The notes under the pieces: model-generated
The model's input: the letters and a program-made list of their open reading frames with translations, nothing else
What the model was told of the DNA's origin: nothing
The model's database searches: none
In this document: in pieces, positions 38,593 through 46,747 of the stretch
Position numbering within the stretch: position 1 is the first letter of the stretch
How the letters are laid out: each line of letters begins with the position of its first letter
Program-made: the position numbers and the translations under genes
Source: JALYLC01 sp035696365
Lineage (GTDB): Bacteria; Actinomycetota; Thermoleophilia; Gaiellales; JALYLC01
Direction of reading: 5' to 3'
Length of the DNA stretch: 64,000 nt
NCBI GenBank assembly: GCA_035696365.1
Contig: DASRQS010000052.1
Span: forward strand, 1 to 64,000

Positions 38593-39695
38593 CAGACCAG
38601 CAGCTTCCCGTCGAGCAGCAGGGGCTCGCCGTCGGCCTCGATGCGCCCACCCGCCCGCAGATCGCAGACCAGATCCCAGTGGATCGCCGAGACGTTGTCG
38701 CCGCCGAGCATCGGGAACGAGCGGCCGAGCGCGAGATGGCACGTGCCGCCGATCTTCTCGTCGAAGACCGTGTCGCCGACGGCGCGCTGGATCTTCTCGT
38801 TCGTGCCGATCGCGAACTCGCCGACGCGGCGCGCGCCCTCGTCGGTGTCCAGGCGCGACAGGAGCACGTCCTCGCCGAAGGCCGCGGAGGCCTCGGTGAC
38901 CACGCCCGCCTCGAAGCGCAGGCGCACGTCGCGGCACTCGCGGCCGTCCTGCAGCGAGGGCACGCCGAAGGTGATCTCGCCCTCCACCCCGCCCTGCGGC
39001 GGCGCGCAGAAGACCTCGCCGTCGGGCAGGTTCGCCTCGCCGGCGCAGGATTCCCAGGCGCGCCCCTCCACGTCGACGCGGAGATCGGTGCCCGCCGCCC
39101 TGACCCGCAGCTCGCGCACGCTCGCGAGGCGCTCGATCAGGCGGGCGTGATGCCCGCTCAGGGCGCGCCAGGCGGCGATCGGATCGGGCTCATCCAGCAG
39201 CAACGCCGAGTACACGAAGCGCTCCCAGGCCGCAGTCCCCATGCGGGCGGTCTGCGCGCCGAGCGCGGTGGGCACCGCCGCACCCACCCAGCGCAGCTCG
39301 CCGGCGGCCTCGCGCTCGTCGTGGCGGGCCATGACCGGCGCGAACGCGCGATCCAGCGCGGCGTCGCGCTCGCCCGAGATGCCCGCCCGTTCAGCCGTGT
39401 TGCCTCCCGGCCACACGAACAGCCAGCGGTCGAAGCGATCTGCGGCCTCGAGCTCGGCTGGGTCGAGGTAGGAGACCTGGTCGTCGCTGCCGTAACGCAG
39501 CAGATCTCCGACTGCCCAGTCGGGCGCCATGGCGACGCTGACGCGCGCGCCGCGCCGCCAGGCCTCGCGCGCGGTCGCGACCGCCAGCGCCGAGCCCTCG
39601 CGCGGCGTGCGGATCTGCAGCCGGTGGGACTCGTCGATGCCAAGGGAGTGCTCGCAGATCAGCTGTGCGTAGCGCGTGAGCCGTGGGTCTGTCAC
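38592..39695 (-). CDS. M29-family aminopeptidase (second of the pair)
   Basis: A 367-residue paralogue of the downstream gene, with the same ligands: NLPDGEVFCAP, VGEFAIGTNEKI, GGTCHLALGRS and SAIHWDLVCDL. The N-terminal domain differs clearly (VTDPRLTRYAQLICEHSLGI), so specificity may differ. The GTG at 39695 overlaps the stop of the DUF1611 gene (GTGA). Both copies keep all metal ligands, so neither looks inactive. Confidence 0.88.
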   Translation of the reverse strand: MTDPRLTRYAQLICEHSLGIDESHRLQIRTPREGSALAVATAREAWRRGARVSVAMAPDWAVGDLLRYGSDDQVSYLDPAELEAADRFDRWLFVWPGGNTAERAGISGERDAALDRAFAPVMARHDEREAAGELRWVGAAVPTALGAQTARMGTAAWERFVYSALLLDEPDPIAAWRALSGHHARLIERLASVRELRVRAAGTDLRVDVEGRAWESCAGEANLPDGEVFCAPPQGGVEGEITFGVPSLQDGRECRDVRLRFEAGVVTEASAAFGEDVLLSRLDTDEGARRVGEFAIGTNEKIQRAVGDTVFDEKIGGTCHLALGRSFPMLGGDNVSAIHWDLVCDLRAGGRIEADGEPLLLDGKLLV

Positions 39696-40750
39696 GCCAG
39701 CGCACCCGCCACGGCCTGCCACAGGCGCTCGGCGCCGAAGCGGACGGGGTCGTCGCAGACGAGACCGGTCTCGTCGGCGACGGCCGCGATCGCAGCGCGC
39801 GCCTCGTCGTCGCTTGCGATGCGCCTGGTCGAGAGGGCGATCGCGACGACCGGGGCCGCGCGCAACGGCGAGGTCAGGCGCAGTAGCAGATCCGACAGCT
39901 CGGACAGCGGCGGGATCAGGGGGCCGGGCGGGCCGCCGCGGTCCTCGAGATCGATGCGCTCCGCCCCGGCCTCGTGCACCAGTACGAGCGCGTGCGGCGT
40001 GCTGCCGTGCAGCAGCCCGAGCGTGACACCGGAGTAGAGCGGGTGCAGGATCGCCCCCTGCCCTTCGACGAGCAGCAGCTCGCCGCGCTCGGCGCCCTCC
40101 AGCACGAGCCGCTCGGCGGCGCCGGCCACGTAGTCCGCGATCACGTGGTCGACGGCGATGCCCCAGCCGGCGATCGAGATCCCGATCTGCCCGGTGGGCA
40201 CGAACACGGCGCGCTCGCCCGCCGCCTTCGCGGCCGCAGCGAGCTCGAGGGTGACCGTCATCTTGCCGATCGCGCAATCCGTGCCGACCGTGTGCACGAT
40301 GCGTGCCGGGACGGCGAGACCCGCACCGCTGGGTGTCGAGAGGCCCTCGGGGACGCGCCGCAGGTCGCGCAGCTCGAGCCCTCGCGCCGAGGCCGCGGCG
40401 ACCAGCTCGGGGTCGCGGCCGAGCTCGTCGTGCAGCCCCGCCTCGACGTGCATCCCGAGCGCGAGCGCCTCGAGCAGCGCAGTCTTCCACTCGGGCGGCA
40501 GCTTGCCGCCCGCGGGCGCGACGCCGATCGCCAGGCACTGCGCCCCGAGCGCGGCCGCCTCGGCGACCGTGGCCACGACCGGCACGGGCTTGCCCGCATA
40601 GGGCACGACCTCGTCGACCTTCTGCCCGGCGTGCAGCGAATCGACAACCGCCACAACCTCGCGCTCGCCGTAGCGGATCAGCCCGTGGGCGGCCTTCCCG
40701 TTCGAGGTGTGGAGGAACGCCTCGGCGAAGACCGCGACGCGCTCGCTCAC
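39692..40750 (-). CDS. DUF1611 protein, DgcN-like N-acyltransferase
   Basis: A 352-residue DUF1611 protein with a Rossmann-like N-terminal half and a P-loop-like C-terminal half (HTVGTDCAIGKMTVTLEL; FVPTGQIGISIAGWGIAVD; LLVEGQGAILHPLYSGV). Members called DgcN acylate D-glutamate and work with an enolase-superfamily partner (DgcA) that inverts it; exactly such a partner is encoded upstream with a GTGA overlap. Assignment to D-glutamate rests on this pairing, not on residues that fix specificity. Confidence 0.75.
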   Translation of the reverse strand: MSERVAVFAEAFLHTSNGKAAHGLIRYGEREVVAVVDSLHAGQKVDEVVPYAGKPVPVVATVAEAAALGAQCLAIGVAPAGGKLPPEWKTALLEALALGMHVEAGLHDELGRDPELVAAASARGLELRDLRRVPEGLSTPSGAGLAVPARIVHTVGTDCAIGKMTVTLELAAAAKAAGERAVFVPTGQIGISIAGWGIAVDHVIADYVAGAAERLVLEGAERGELLLVEGQGAILHPLYSGVTLGLLHGSTPHALVLVHEAGAERIDLEDRGGPPGPLIPPLSELSDLLLRLTSPLRAAPVVAIALSTRRIASDDEARAAIAAVADETGLVCDDPVRFGAERLWQAVAGALA

Positions 40751-41763
40751 GCCACGGGCTCCACGCCCAGGCCCGGACGCCGGGAGAGCACGATGCGGCC
40801 GTCCTCGAGGCCGAGCCCCTCCACGGGGTCGTCCGAGATCAGCAGATGGCCGTCGAGATCGACGAAGTCGCAGAGCGACGCGAACTGGCCGGCCGCCGAG
40901 ATGCCGAGCGAGCTCTCGATCATGCAGCCGAGCATGACGACGAGTCCGAGCGCGCGTGCCGCATGCACCATGCGCACGGCCTCGCGGATGCCGCCGGTCT
41001 TGGCCAGCTTGAGGTTGACGCCGTCCGCATAGCTCGCGACGTCGGCGACGTCGCGCAGCGTGTGGCAGCCCTCGTCGACGACCAGCGGGATGCCGCTGCC
41101 AACAGCGCGCAAAGCGCGGAAGGCATCCCGCTCTCCGGCGGGGAAGGGCTGCTCGATCAGCTCGACGCCCAGCCCGACGAGCACCGGCAACAGGTCGCGC
41201 GCCTCGTCGAGGTCCCAGCCCTCGTTCGCGTCCACGCGCAGCGGGAGGTCGCAGACGGCACGGATCGCCTCCAGCCGCTCGAGGTCGGCCGCGCCGCCGA
41301 GCTTGACCTTGAGCCGGCGGTAGCCCGCCTCGGAGGCCCGCCGAGCGCGGTCGGCCGTGCCCTCGACCGAGTCGATGCCGATCGTGAACGAGGTCTCCGG
41401 TGTGCGATCGGCCAGCCCGAGCAGGCGCCAGGTCGGCTGTCCCACGAGCCTGCCGACGAGGTCGTGCAGTGCGCACTCGACGGCGCAGCGGCCGACGACC
41501 GAGCCACCTCGTGCGTGCATTCGGCCCTCGATCGCCTCGAGCGCGAAGGGATCGTCGCCGAGCGCATCCCCGGCGCCGTCGATGAACTGCCGGGCCGCGT
41601 CGACCGACTCGCCGTAGCGGTCGTCGGGGGCGCCCTCGCCGCGGCCGACCTGGCCGCCGTGGGCGATCTCCGCCCAGACGACCTCCTCGGTGTCAGTCGA
41701 TCCGCGCGCGATCGTGAACGTCTCGCTGAGGGTGAGCGCCCGAACGCCGCTGGAGATCTCCAT
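40747..41763 (-). CDS. Enolase-superfamily epimerase (dipeptide epimerase / DgcA-like)
   Basis: A 338-residue enolase-superfamily protein with a capping domain, then the barrel: YRRLKVKLGG (catalytic Lys of the KxK motif), RVDANEGWD, VELIEQPFP and LVVDEGCH (metal ligands), and GVNLKLAKTGG (second catalytic Lys). It is typical of L-Ala-D/L-Glu epimerases and DgcA N-acyl-glutamate racemases. It is the first gene of the operon, with -10 TACGGT 8 nt before the ATG. Confidence 0.85.
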   Translation of the reverse strand: MEISSGVRALTLSETFTIARGSTDTEEVVWAEIAHGGQVGRGEGAPDDRYGESVDAARQFIDGAGDALGDDPFALEAIEGRMHARGGSVVGRCAVECALHDLVGRLVGQPTWRLLGLADRTPETSFTIGIDSVEGTADRARRASEAGYRRLKVKLGGAADLERLEAIRAVCDLPLRVDANEGWDLDEARDLLPVLVGLGVELIEQPFPAGERDAFRALRAVGSGIPLVVDEGCHTLRDVADVASYADGVNLKLAKTGGIREAVRMVHAARALGLVVMLGCMIESSLGISAAGQFASLCDFVDLDGHLLISDDPVEGLGLEDGRIVLSRRPGLGVEPVA

Positions 41764-41771
41764 GGCGCGTG

Positions 41772-41777
41772 ACCGTA
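41772..41777 (-). promoter_or_regulatory. Candidate -10 of the epimerase operon
   Basis: Minus-strand TACGGT lies 8 nt before the ATG at 41763. The -35 is weak. Confidence 0.4.
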
Positions 41778-41831
41778 GACGATCGCCCCGCGCCGCCGTG
41801 CTAGTCGCCGCGCTGATTCTGTTAGAGCTTC

Positions 41832-43088
41832 TCAGGGCAACTCGACGGCGCCGATGGACGGCGGGTCGGCCCGCTTGCGGCCGTACAGGTCCGTCGCGGG
41901 CGCGCCGTCCGCGGTGCCATGGCCGAGCAGCGAGGCCGAGGCCGCGGCAGGCCGCCCCTTGCCGTCCAGGCCCGGTGAGCCGCGGTGATCTCCCGGGCAG
42001 GAGGCGCCGCTGCCGATCACGTTCGTGACCATGCGAGCCACGTCGCAGAGCGGGTGCTTCTGGCGTCCGAGGATGTTGTTCTGGACGAGGGGGCGCCGGC
42101 CGCTCGAGACCTGCGCGTACTGATCGGCCAGGACGATGGCAGCGATGTTCGCCGAGACGATCGTGTTGTTGACGAACTCCACGCCGCTCGCGAGCGGGAC
42201 CGACGACTGCGCCGGCTCCCGCACGTTGATCGCGAAGAACATGTCCTCGTTCGAGCCCGTGAAGAGGCTCGACTCGACGTGCACGTCGTGCACGTCGCCG
42301 GCGGGGCCGGAGCGCGGGTCGACGTACACCTGTGCGGCGCCGTTGGAGCGGACACCGAAGTGGCAGCGCACGATCGTCCAGGGTCCGCCGCCGAGGATCT
42401 GGATGAGGTCGTTGTGGTTGTCGGAGTGCGTGCCGGCGAGCGCGTCGTGCAGGTCGGAATCGCTGATCGTGACGTCGTCGGCCGCCCCGCGGATGACATC
42501 GGCGTCGCGCACGTCGTGGAAGCGCACGTGGTCGATGACGAGCCCGCGGCCCTGGGCCAGGATGCACGCGAGGCCGTGCTGGCAATGAGCGAACTCGGCC
42601 TGGGCGACCGTGATGTTCTGGTCGTCGGGGTCGAGCTGCAGCGCCACGCCGAGGTCCTCCTGCGTGCCGAGGAAGCGCACGTTGCGGAATGAGATGTCGC
42701 TCGAGGCACTCACGTCGGCGATTGCGGGCTGACCGTCCGGCGTGATGCGGAGGCCGCTCACGGCGATGCGCTTCGAGCGCTTGATGCTGATGCCGGAGAG
42801 CCTCGTCGACGGCCTCCCCACGAGGCGGATCGGCCTGTTCGGCGTCAGATCGAAGAGTTGCAGCGGGGCCACGCGCCCGGCGGGCAGCCGGATCGTTCCG
42901 CCGCTCACGTTGACGCGCTTGAGCGCGGCCTTGAACCAGGGCGGGTTCTGCGCGAACTGGTAGAGCGCGTACTGCCGGTGCGTGCCGCCCTCGAGCGCGC
43001 GGTGCGCGCCGTAGGCGCTTGCCGTGAGCACGCACAGCAGGACCGCGCCCGCGACCGCGACGCGGCGCTTACGAAGCAGCCGGATCAC
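41832..43088 (-). CDS. Secreted right-handed beta-helix protein
   Basis: A 418-residue protein: an N-terminal membrane anchor or signal (VAVAGAVLLCVLTASAYG), then a parallel beta-helix of pectate-lyase type seen as repeating short strands (SSDISFRNVRFLG; DDVTISDSDLHDAL; NDLIQILGGGPWTIVRCHFG), similar to C5-epimerases/Pel-like lyases. The C-terminal tail has paired Cys (HPLCDVARM; GASCPGDH). It is probably polysaccharide-directed; activity unassigned. The GTG at 43088 overlaps the upstream hydrolase gene by 20 nt. Confidence 0.8.
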   Translation of the reverse strand: MIRLLRKRRVAVAGAVLLCVLTASAYGAHRALEGGTHRQYALYQFAQNPPWFKAALKRVNVSGGTIRLPAGRVAPLQLFDLTPNRPIRLVGRPSTRLSGISIKRSKRIAVSGLRITPDGQPAIADVSASSDISFRNVRFLGTQEDLGVALQLDPDDQNITVAQAEFAHCQHGLACILAQGRGLVIDHVRFHDVRDADVIRGAADDVTISDSDLHDALAGTHSDNHNDLIQILGGGPWTIVRCHFGVRSNGAAQVYVDPRSGPAGDVHDVHVESSLFTGSNEDMFFAINVREPAQSSVPLASGVEFVNNTIVSANIAAIVLADQYAQVSSGRRPLVQNNILGRQKHPLCDVARMVTNVIGSGASCPGDHRGSPGLDGKGRPAAASASLLGHGTADGAPATDLYGRKRADPPSIGAVELP

Positions 43089-44010
43089 CAGCGGGGCGCA
43101 GCACAGCGCTCGCGGCGCTCGCCGTGCGCCCGGCGGGAGCGCGCAGCTGCTCGGCGAAGCGCTGGATGCGCTCCGCGACGGCGTCGACCTCGTCTGGGTC
43201 GTCGAGCTGATGCCCGACGGCCGGGATGAGGCCGAGCTCGAACCAGGGGCGCTCGCCGAGGCGGTGCAGCCCCAGGAAGAGCTCCTCGATCTCGTCCCGC
43301 ACGATGTCGTTCTCCCCGTAGAGCAGCGAGACGGGGAGGCGGCGAGCGTAGAGCGCGCGCATCGAGCCGAGCAGCGGCGTGTTGAGCCAGCGGTCGGCGT
43401 CGTCGGGCAGGCGGCGCGAGAGGCGGGGCATGAGCGACCACACGAGCGGCCGGATCACGCGGCGCACGCGGCCCGAGCCGGTGCGGTGGCGCAGCTCCGC
43501 GAGCTGCCGCAGCGCGCGTCGCCGCTCGGTGCGGCGTGCGTAGCCGGGCGGGATGCGCGCGCCGCTGCGCTTGAGCGGCACGCCGACGGCGATCACTCCG
43601 GTCACGCGCTCGAGCTGCTCGGCGACGCGCAGCGCCGTGATGCCCCCGCCGCAGGTCCCGAAGAGGACGAGCGGCACGGCGTCATCGGCCGGCGCGACGG
43701 CCTCGGCCGTCAGCCGCACGTCGCCGACGAATGCGCCCGACTCGACGCGGCGGAGGAGGTCGAAGAAGGGCTCCTCCGGCAGCGTTCCGCCGGACTCCCC
43801 CAGTCCGCCCGGATCCACGCGCACCGCGCGGTGGCCCGCGGCTGCCAGGCGATCGGCCATGCGCACCAGCACGCGGTTGACGCCCATCCGCGGCAGCACG
43901 CCGCCCGCCAGCAGCACCGTCACGCTGAGCGGCGGGCCCTCGGGCTCGTGCACGACGGCGACGAGCTCGGCACCGTCGGCGCCGGGCAGGGTGAGCACGC
44001 TGCGCCTCAT
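43069..44010 (-). CDS. Alpha/beta hydrolase, resembling exosortase-associated hydrolase 1
   Basis: A 313-residue alpha/beta hydrolase: VTVLLAGGVLPRMGVNR (oxyanion region), HRAVRVDPGGLGESGG, nucleophile-elbow-like LVLFGTCGGGITALR (Cys rather than Ser at the elbow), VSLLYGENDIV and the final His in IPAVGHQLDDP. The plan resembles the type 1 hydrolase of exosortase/EPS loci. ATG 44010 makes an ATGA overlap with hydrolase 2; ATG 44022 is an alternative. Confidence 0.75.
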   Translation of the reverse strand: MRRSVLTLPGADGAELVAVVHEPEGPPLSVTVLLAGGVLPRMGVNRVLVRMADRLAAAGHRAVRVDPGGLGESGGTLPEEPFFDLLRRVESGAFVGDVRLTAEAVAPADDAVPLVLFGTCGGGITALRVAEQLERVTGVIAVGVPLKRSGARIPPGYARRTERRRALRQLAELRHRTGSGRVRRVIRPLVWSLMPRLSRRLPDDADRWLNTPLLGSMRALYARRLPVSLLYGENDIVRDEIEELFLGLHRLGERPWFELGLIPAVGHQLDDPDEVDAVAERIQRFAEQLRAPAGRTASAASAVLRPAGDPAAS

Positions 44011-44741
44011 CCCTCCAGCCATTCCGAGACCACCCTCTCGAGCTCGGGCACGCTGTCGAAGAACGCGCCGAGGTTGGCATGGGCATGCACGGCGGGAAAG
44101 GTCGTGCGGCCGCTCTTGAGCACCGTTGCGCGCTCACCGCGGCGCTCCAGCGCCTGCGCCGGAGCTGCGGCCACGAGGCCGGCGATGAGCGCCGGGGACA
44201 GCCGCTGGCCGTCGACGACGATGGCCTCGCCGCGCTGCAGCTGCGCGAGCAGATCCTCGCGGCTCTCGCCCGCGCTGCCCCGCCGCATGACCCTGCGCGC
44301 GATCTCGTGACGCAGATCCTGGCGCAGGGCGGCCTGCGGATCCAGGCAGGGGTCGATCAGCAACACGCGCGCGAGCGCCTCGTCGTCGGCGACGGCGAGC
44401 GCAGCAGCCGACGCGTAGCGAAACGCGAGCACATGCCGCCGGGCCGCCGGGAAGCGCGTGCCGAGCTCGGCGAGGCCGAGCCGGACGTCGTCGCAGAGCC
44501 AGTCGAAGGTCGCGTCCTCGGGCTCGCCCGCGCTCTCCCCCGTGCCCCGCGGGTCGAGCATCAGCGCGCCGTGGCCGCGAGCGGCCAGCGCGCGGACGAG
44601 CTGCACCAGAGCGCGGCGCGAGCCCACCGCCTCGCTGGCGAGCGGCGACACGACGAGCAGCGCGAGGGCGGCATCGTCTGGCCCGTCTGCGTAGGTGAAC
44701 ACGGGCGCGAGCGGATCTCCTGCAAACGCGGCCGTCGACAT
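44007..44741 (-). CDS. Alpha/beta hydrolase-like protein, resembling exosortase-associated hydrolase 2
   Basis: A 244-residue protein: FTYADGPDDAALALLVV, SRRALVQLVRALAARGHGAL, MLDPRGTGESAGEPEDATFDWLCDDVRLGLAEL. The elbow reads LAFRYASAAALAV with no Ser/Cys nucleophile of the usual GxSxG form, so it may be non-catalytic or use another residue. It is the first gene of a three-gene row (hydrolase 2, hydrolase 1, beta-helix). The promoter TTGACC, 17 nt, TAGCTT ends 7 nt before the ATG, with a CCCC/GGGG palindrome just upstream. Confidence 0.75.
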   Translation of the reverse strand: MSTAAFAGDPLAPVFTYADGPDDAALALLVVSPLASEAVGSRRALVQLVRALAARGHGALMLDPRGTGESAGEPEDATFDWLCDDVRLGLAELGTRFPAARRHVLAFRYASAAALAVADDEALARVLLIDPCLDPQAALRQDLRHEIARRVMRRGSAGESREDLLAQLQRGEAIVVDGQRLSPALIAGLVAAAPAQALERRGERATVLKSGRTTFPAVHAHANLGAFFDSVPELERVVSEWLEG

Positions 44742-44748
44742 CACCGCC

Positions 44749-44777
44749 AAGCTATGGGTGGTTCTGGCGCAGGTCAA
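44749..44777 (-). promoter_or_regulatory. Promoter of the hydrolase operon
   Basis: Minus-strand TTGACC, 17-nt spacer, TAGCTT, then 7 nt to the ATG: a good sigma-70-type promoter for a leaderless message. Confidence 0.65.
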
Positions 44778-44784
44778 GCCAGGA

Positions 44785-44803
44785 CTCCCCATCGGATGGG
44801 GAG
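44785..44803. promoter_or_regulatory. CCCC/GGGG palindrome upstream of the hydrolase promoter
   Basis: CTCCCCAT and ATGGGGAG, perfectly symmetrical around CGG, end 7 nt upstream of the -35. A related palindrome stands in the same place before the phosphodiesterase-like gene at 61253. Confidence 0.5.
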
Positions 44804-44834
44804 GATCCCAGCCCGTTGCGCCGCCACCGGGGGT

Positions 44835-44862
44835 TTGCAGCCGCAGGAGCGACGGGTACGGT
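44835..44862 (+). promoter_or_regulatory. Candidate promoter of the sorbosone-dehydrogenase-like gene
   Basis: TTGCAG, 16 nt, TACGGT, followed by 7 nt and GTG 44870. Again a leaderless arrangement. Confidence 0.5.
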
Positions 44863-44869
44863 GGCGCTC

Positions 44870-46681
44870 GTGCTGCATCGAACCTCCTCATCGTGCCAAG
44901 AATTGCAATTGCGTGCGAGCGTCCTGCTCGTCCTGCTCGCGGTCGCCGCGCTCCTGCTCGCGCACGACTCCCCCGGCCGCGCCGAGGCGGACGTCCCCGA
45001 CGTCGCCCTCACGTCCATCGGCACCTTCTCCGCGCCCGTGGCCGTGACCTCGCCCCCAGGCGACCCGACGCGGCTGTTCGTCGTCGAACGCGGCGGCACC
45101 GTACGCGTCGTCCAGAACGGCGCTGTCCTGCCGGCCCCGTTCATCGACGTGTCGAGCGAGCTCAGCTTCTCCGGCGAGCGCGGCCTGCTCTCGATCGCCT
45201 TCGCACCCGACTTCGCGATCTCCGGCCTCCTCTACGCCGACGCGACCCTCACGAACGGCACGATCGTGATCTGGGAGTTCCACGCGGCCGCCGGCGCCAA
45301 CACAGCGGACGCCGGGCATCGCGTCGTCCTGAGCATCCCGCACACCGCCACCAACCACAACGGCGGCCAGTTGCAGTTCGGGCCCGACGGCTATCTCTAC
45401 ATCGGCGTCGGCGACAACGCGACGGGCGCGAACGGACAGAACGCCGCGGTCCTCTACGGCAAGATCCTGCGCATCGACCCGCGCGCCTCCGGAGGGCAGG
45501 CGTACACGATCCCGCCAGGCCAGCCGTTCGCCGCGGGCGCGGCCCCGGAGGTCTGGGCCTTCGGCTTCCGCAATCCCTGGCGCTTCTCGTTCGACAGCCT
45601 CACGGGCGACCTCCTGATCGGCGACGTGGGCGAGAACAACTGGGAGGAGATCGACCAGCTGCCGGCGGGTCAGTTGCCCGGCGCGAACCTCGGCTGGAAC
45701 TGCTGGGAAGGCACCCACCCGAACCCGGGCGGCCACTGCAGCGTGCCGTCGGTTCCGCCGATCCTCGAGTACGCGCACGACGCGACCCACTGCTCGATCA
45801 GCGGAGGCTTCGTCGCGCGCGACCCCACGGTGCCCACTATCGCGGGCCGCTACCTCTACGCCGACTACTGCAGCACGGGCGCAAACGCCGTGCTACTGCC
45901 GGTCGGCTCGCCGCCCGACATCGACCAGCTCGGAACGGCGCCCCAGATCGCAGGCTTCGGGCAGGACTCCGACGGCCACCTCTACGTGACCTCGCTGAAG
46001 GGCGGTGTGTGGAGAATCACGGGCACCGGCGCGGCCGACAGGCCGCCGGTCGCCGTCTTCACGCTCTCGAGCAGCACGCCGGCCGTGGGCGCGAACGTGC
46101 ACCTCGACGCCTCGGGGTCGACCGACCCCGACGGCCCGATCTTCAGTTACTCATGGGACACCGACGGCGATGGCAAGATCGACGGTCACGGCGTCACGTT
46201 CGACGTGAAATATGCGAGCGCGGGCGCCCGTGCGATCACGCTCACGGTGACCGATGCAGTCGGCGCGCACTCCTCGCGCACGCTGCCTGTCTACGTCGGC
46301 GGCAAGACGACGCCGCCCGGCACTCCAGACGCCGCGGCCGGCCTGCGCGCGACGCTCTCCGCCAAGAGCCCGCAGAAGCTCGGTCGCGTGCGCAGCCGTG
46401 GCCTCGTGATCCGCTTCCGCGGCTCGACTGCGGCGACGTGGACACTCATCGCCACGCTGCAGCGTGCTCGCGGCCGGCACGCGACGCGGATGCACGCTGC
46501 CCGCGGCCGGCTCGCCCGCAGGACGTTCAGGGCACACACGGGCACCGGCACCGTGCGCCTGCGCCTGCCGCCGAAGCGGCTGGCCGGCATGCAGGAGATC
46601 GTCGTACGCGTGCAGGCGCACGTTCGCGCCGGCGGGAAGTCGCTCAGGCGTTCCGTGATCGTGCGCGTCCGCCGCGGCTGA
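44870..46681 (+). CDS. Secreted sorbosone/glucose dehydrogenase-like protein with PKD domain
   Basis: A 603-residue protein: signal anchor (ASVLLVLLAVAALLLAH), a six-bladed GSDH-type propeller (LFVVERGGTVRVVQNG; GERGLLSIAFAPDF; HNGGQLQFGPDGYLYIGVGD; EVWAFGFRNPWRFSFD; ADYCSTG), then a PKD domain (VHLDASGSTDPDGPIFSYSWD) and a basic C-terminal beta domain. Family members oxidise sugars with PQQ, but many actinobacterial ones are of unknown function. GTG 44870 was preferred for promoter spacing; GTG 44861 is possible. Confidence 0.85.
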   Translation: MLHRTSSSCQELQLRASVLLVLLAVAALLLAHDSPGRAEADVPDVALTSIGTFSAPVAVTSPPGDPTRLFVVERGGTVRVVQNGAVLPAPFIDVSSELSFSGERGLLSIAFAPDFAISGLLYADATLTNGTIVIWEFHAAAGANTADAGHRVVLSIPHTATNHNGGQLQFGPDGYLYIGVGDNATGANGQNAAVLYGKILRIDPRASGGQAYTIPPGQPFAAGAAPEVWAFGFRNPWRFSFDSLTGDLLIGDVGENNWEEIDQLPAGQLPGANLGWNCWEGTHPNPGGHCSVPSVPPILEYAHDATHCSISGGFVARDPTVPTIAGRYLYADYCSTGANAVLLPVGSPPDIDQLGTAPQIAGFGQDSDGHLYVTSLKGGVWRITGTGAADRPPVAVFTLSSSTPAVGANVHLDASGSTDPDGPIFSYSWDTDGDGKIDGHGVTFDVKYASAGARAITLTVTDAVGAHSSRTLPVYVGGKTTPPGTPDAAAGLRATLSAKSPQKLGRVRSRGLVIRFRGSTAATWTLIATLQRARGRHATRMHAARGRLARRTFRAHTGTGTVRLRLPPKRLAGMQEIVVRVQAHVRAGGKSLRRSVIVRVRRG

Positions 46682-46692
46682 ACGGAAAAGCG

Positions 46693-46735
46693 GGCCGGGC
46701 CCGGGATCCGTCGAGGCGGATGCCCGAGCCCGGCT
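46693..46735. terminator. Hairpin between convergent genes
   Basis: GCCGGGC pairs with GCCCGGC, and an imperfect inner stem continues inward. It lies 11 nt after the dehydrogenase stop and just past the end of the convergent hydrolase gene. There is no T-tract, so its strength is unclear. Confidence 0.45.
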
Positions 46736-46747
46736 CGCGGCGGCGCG

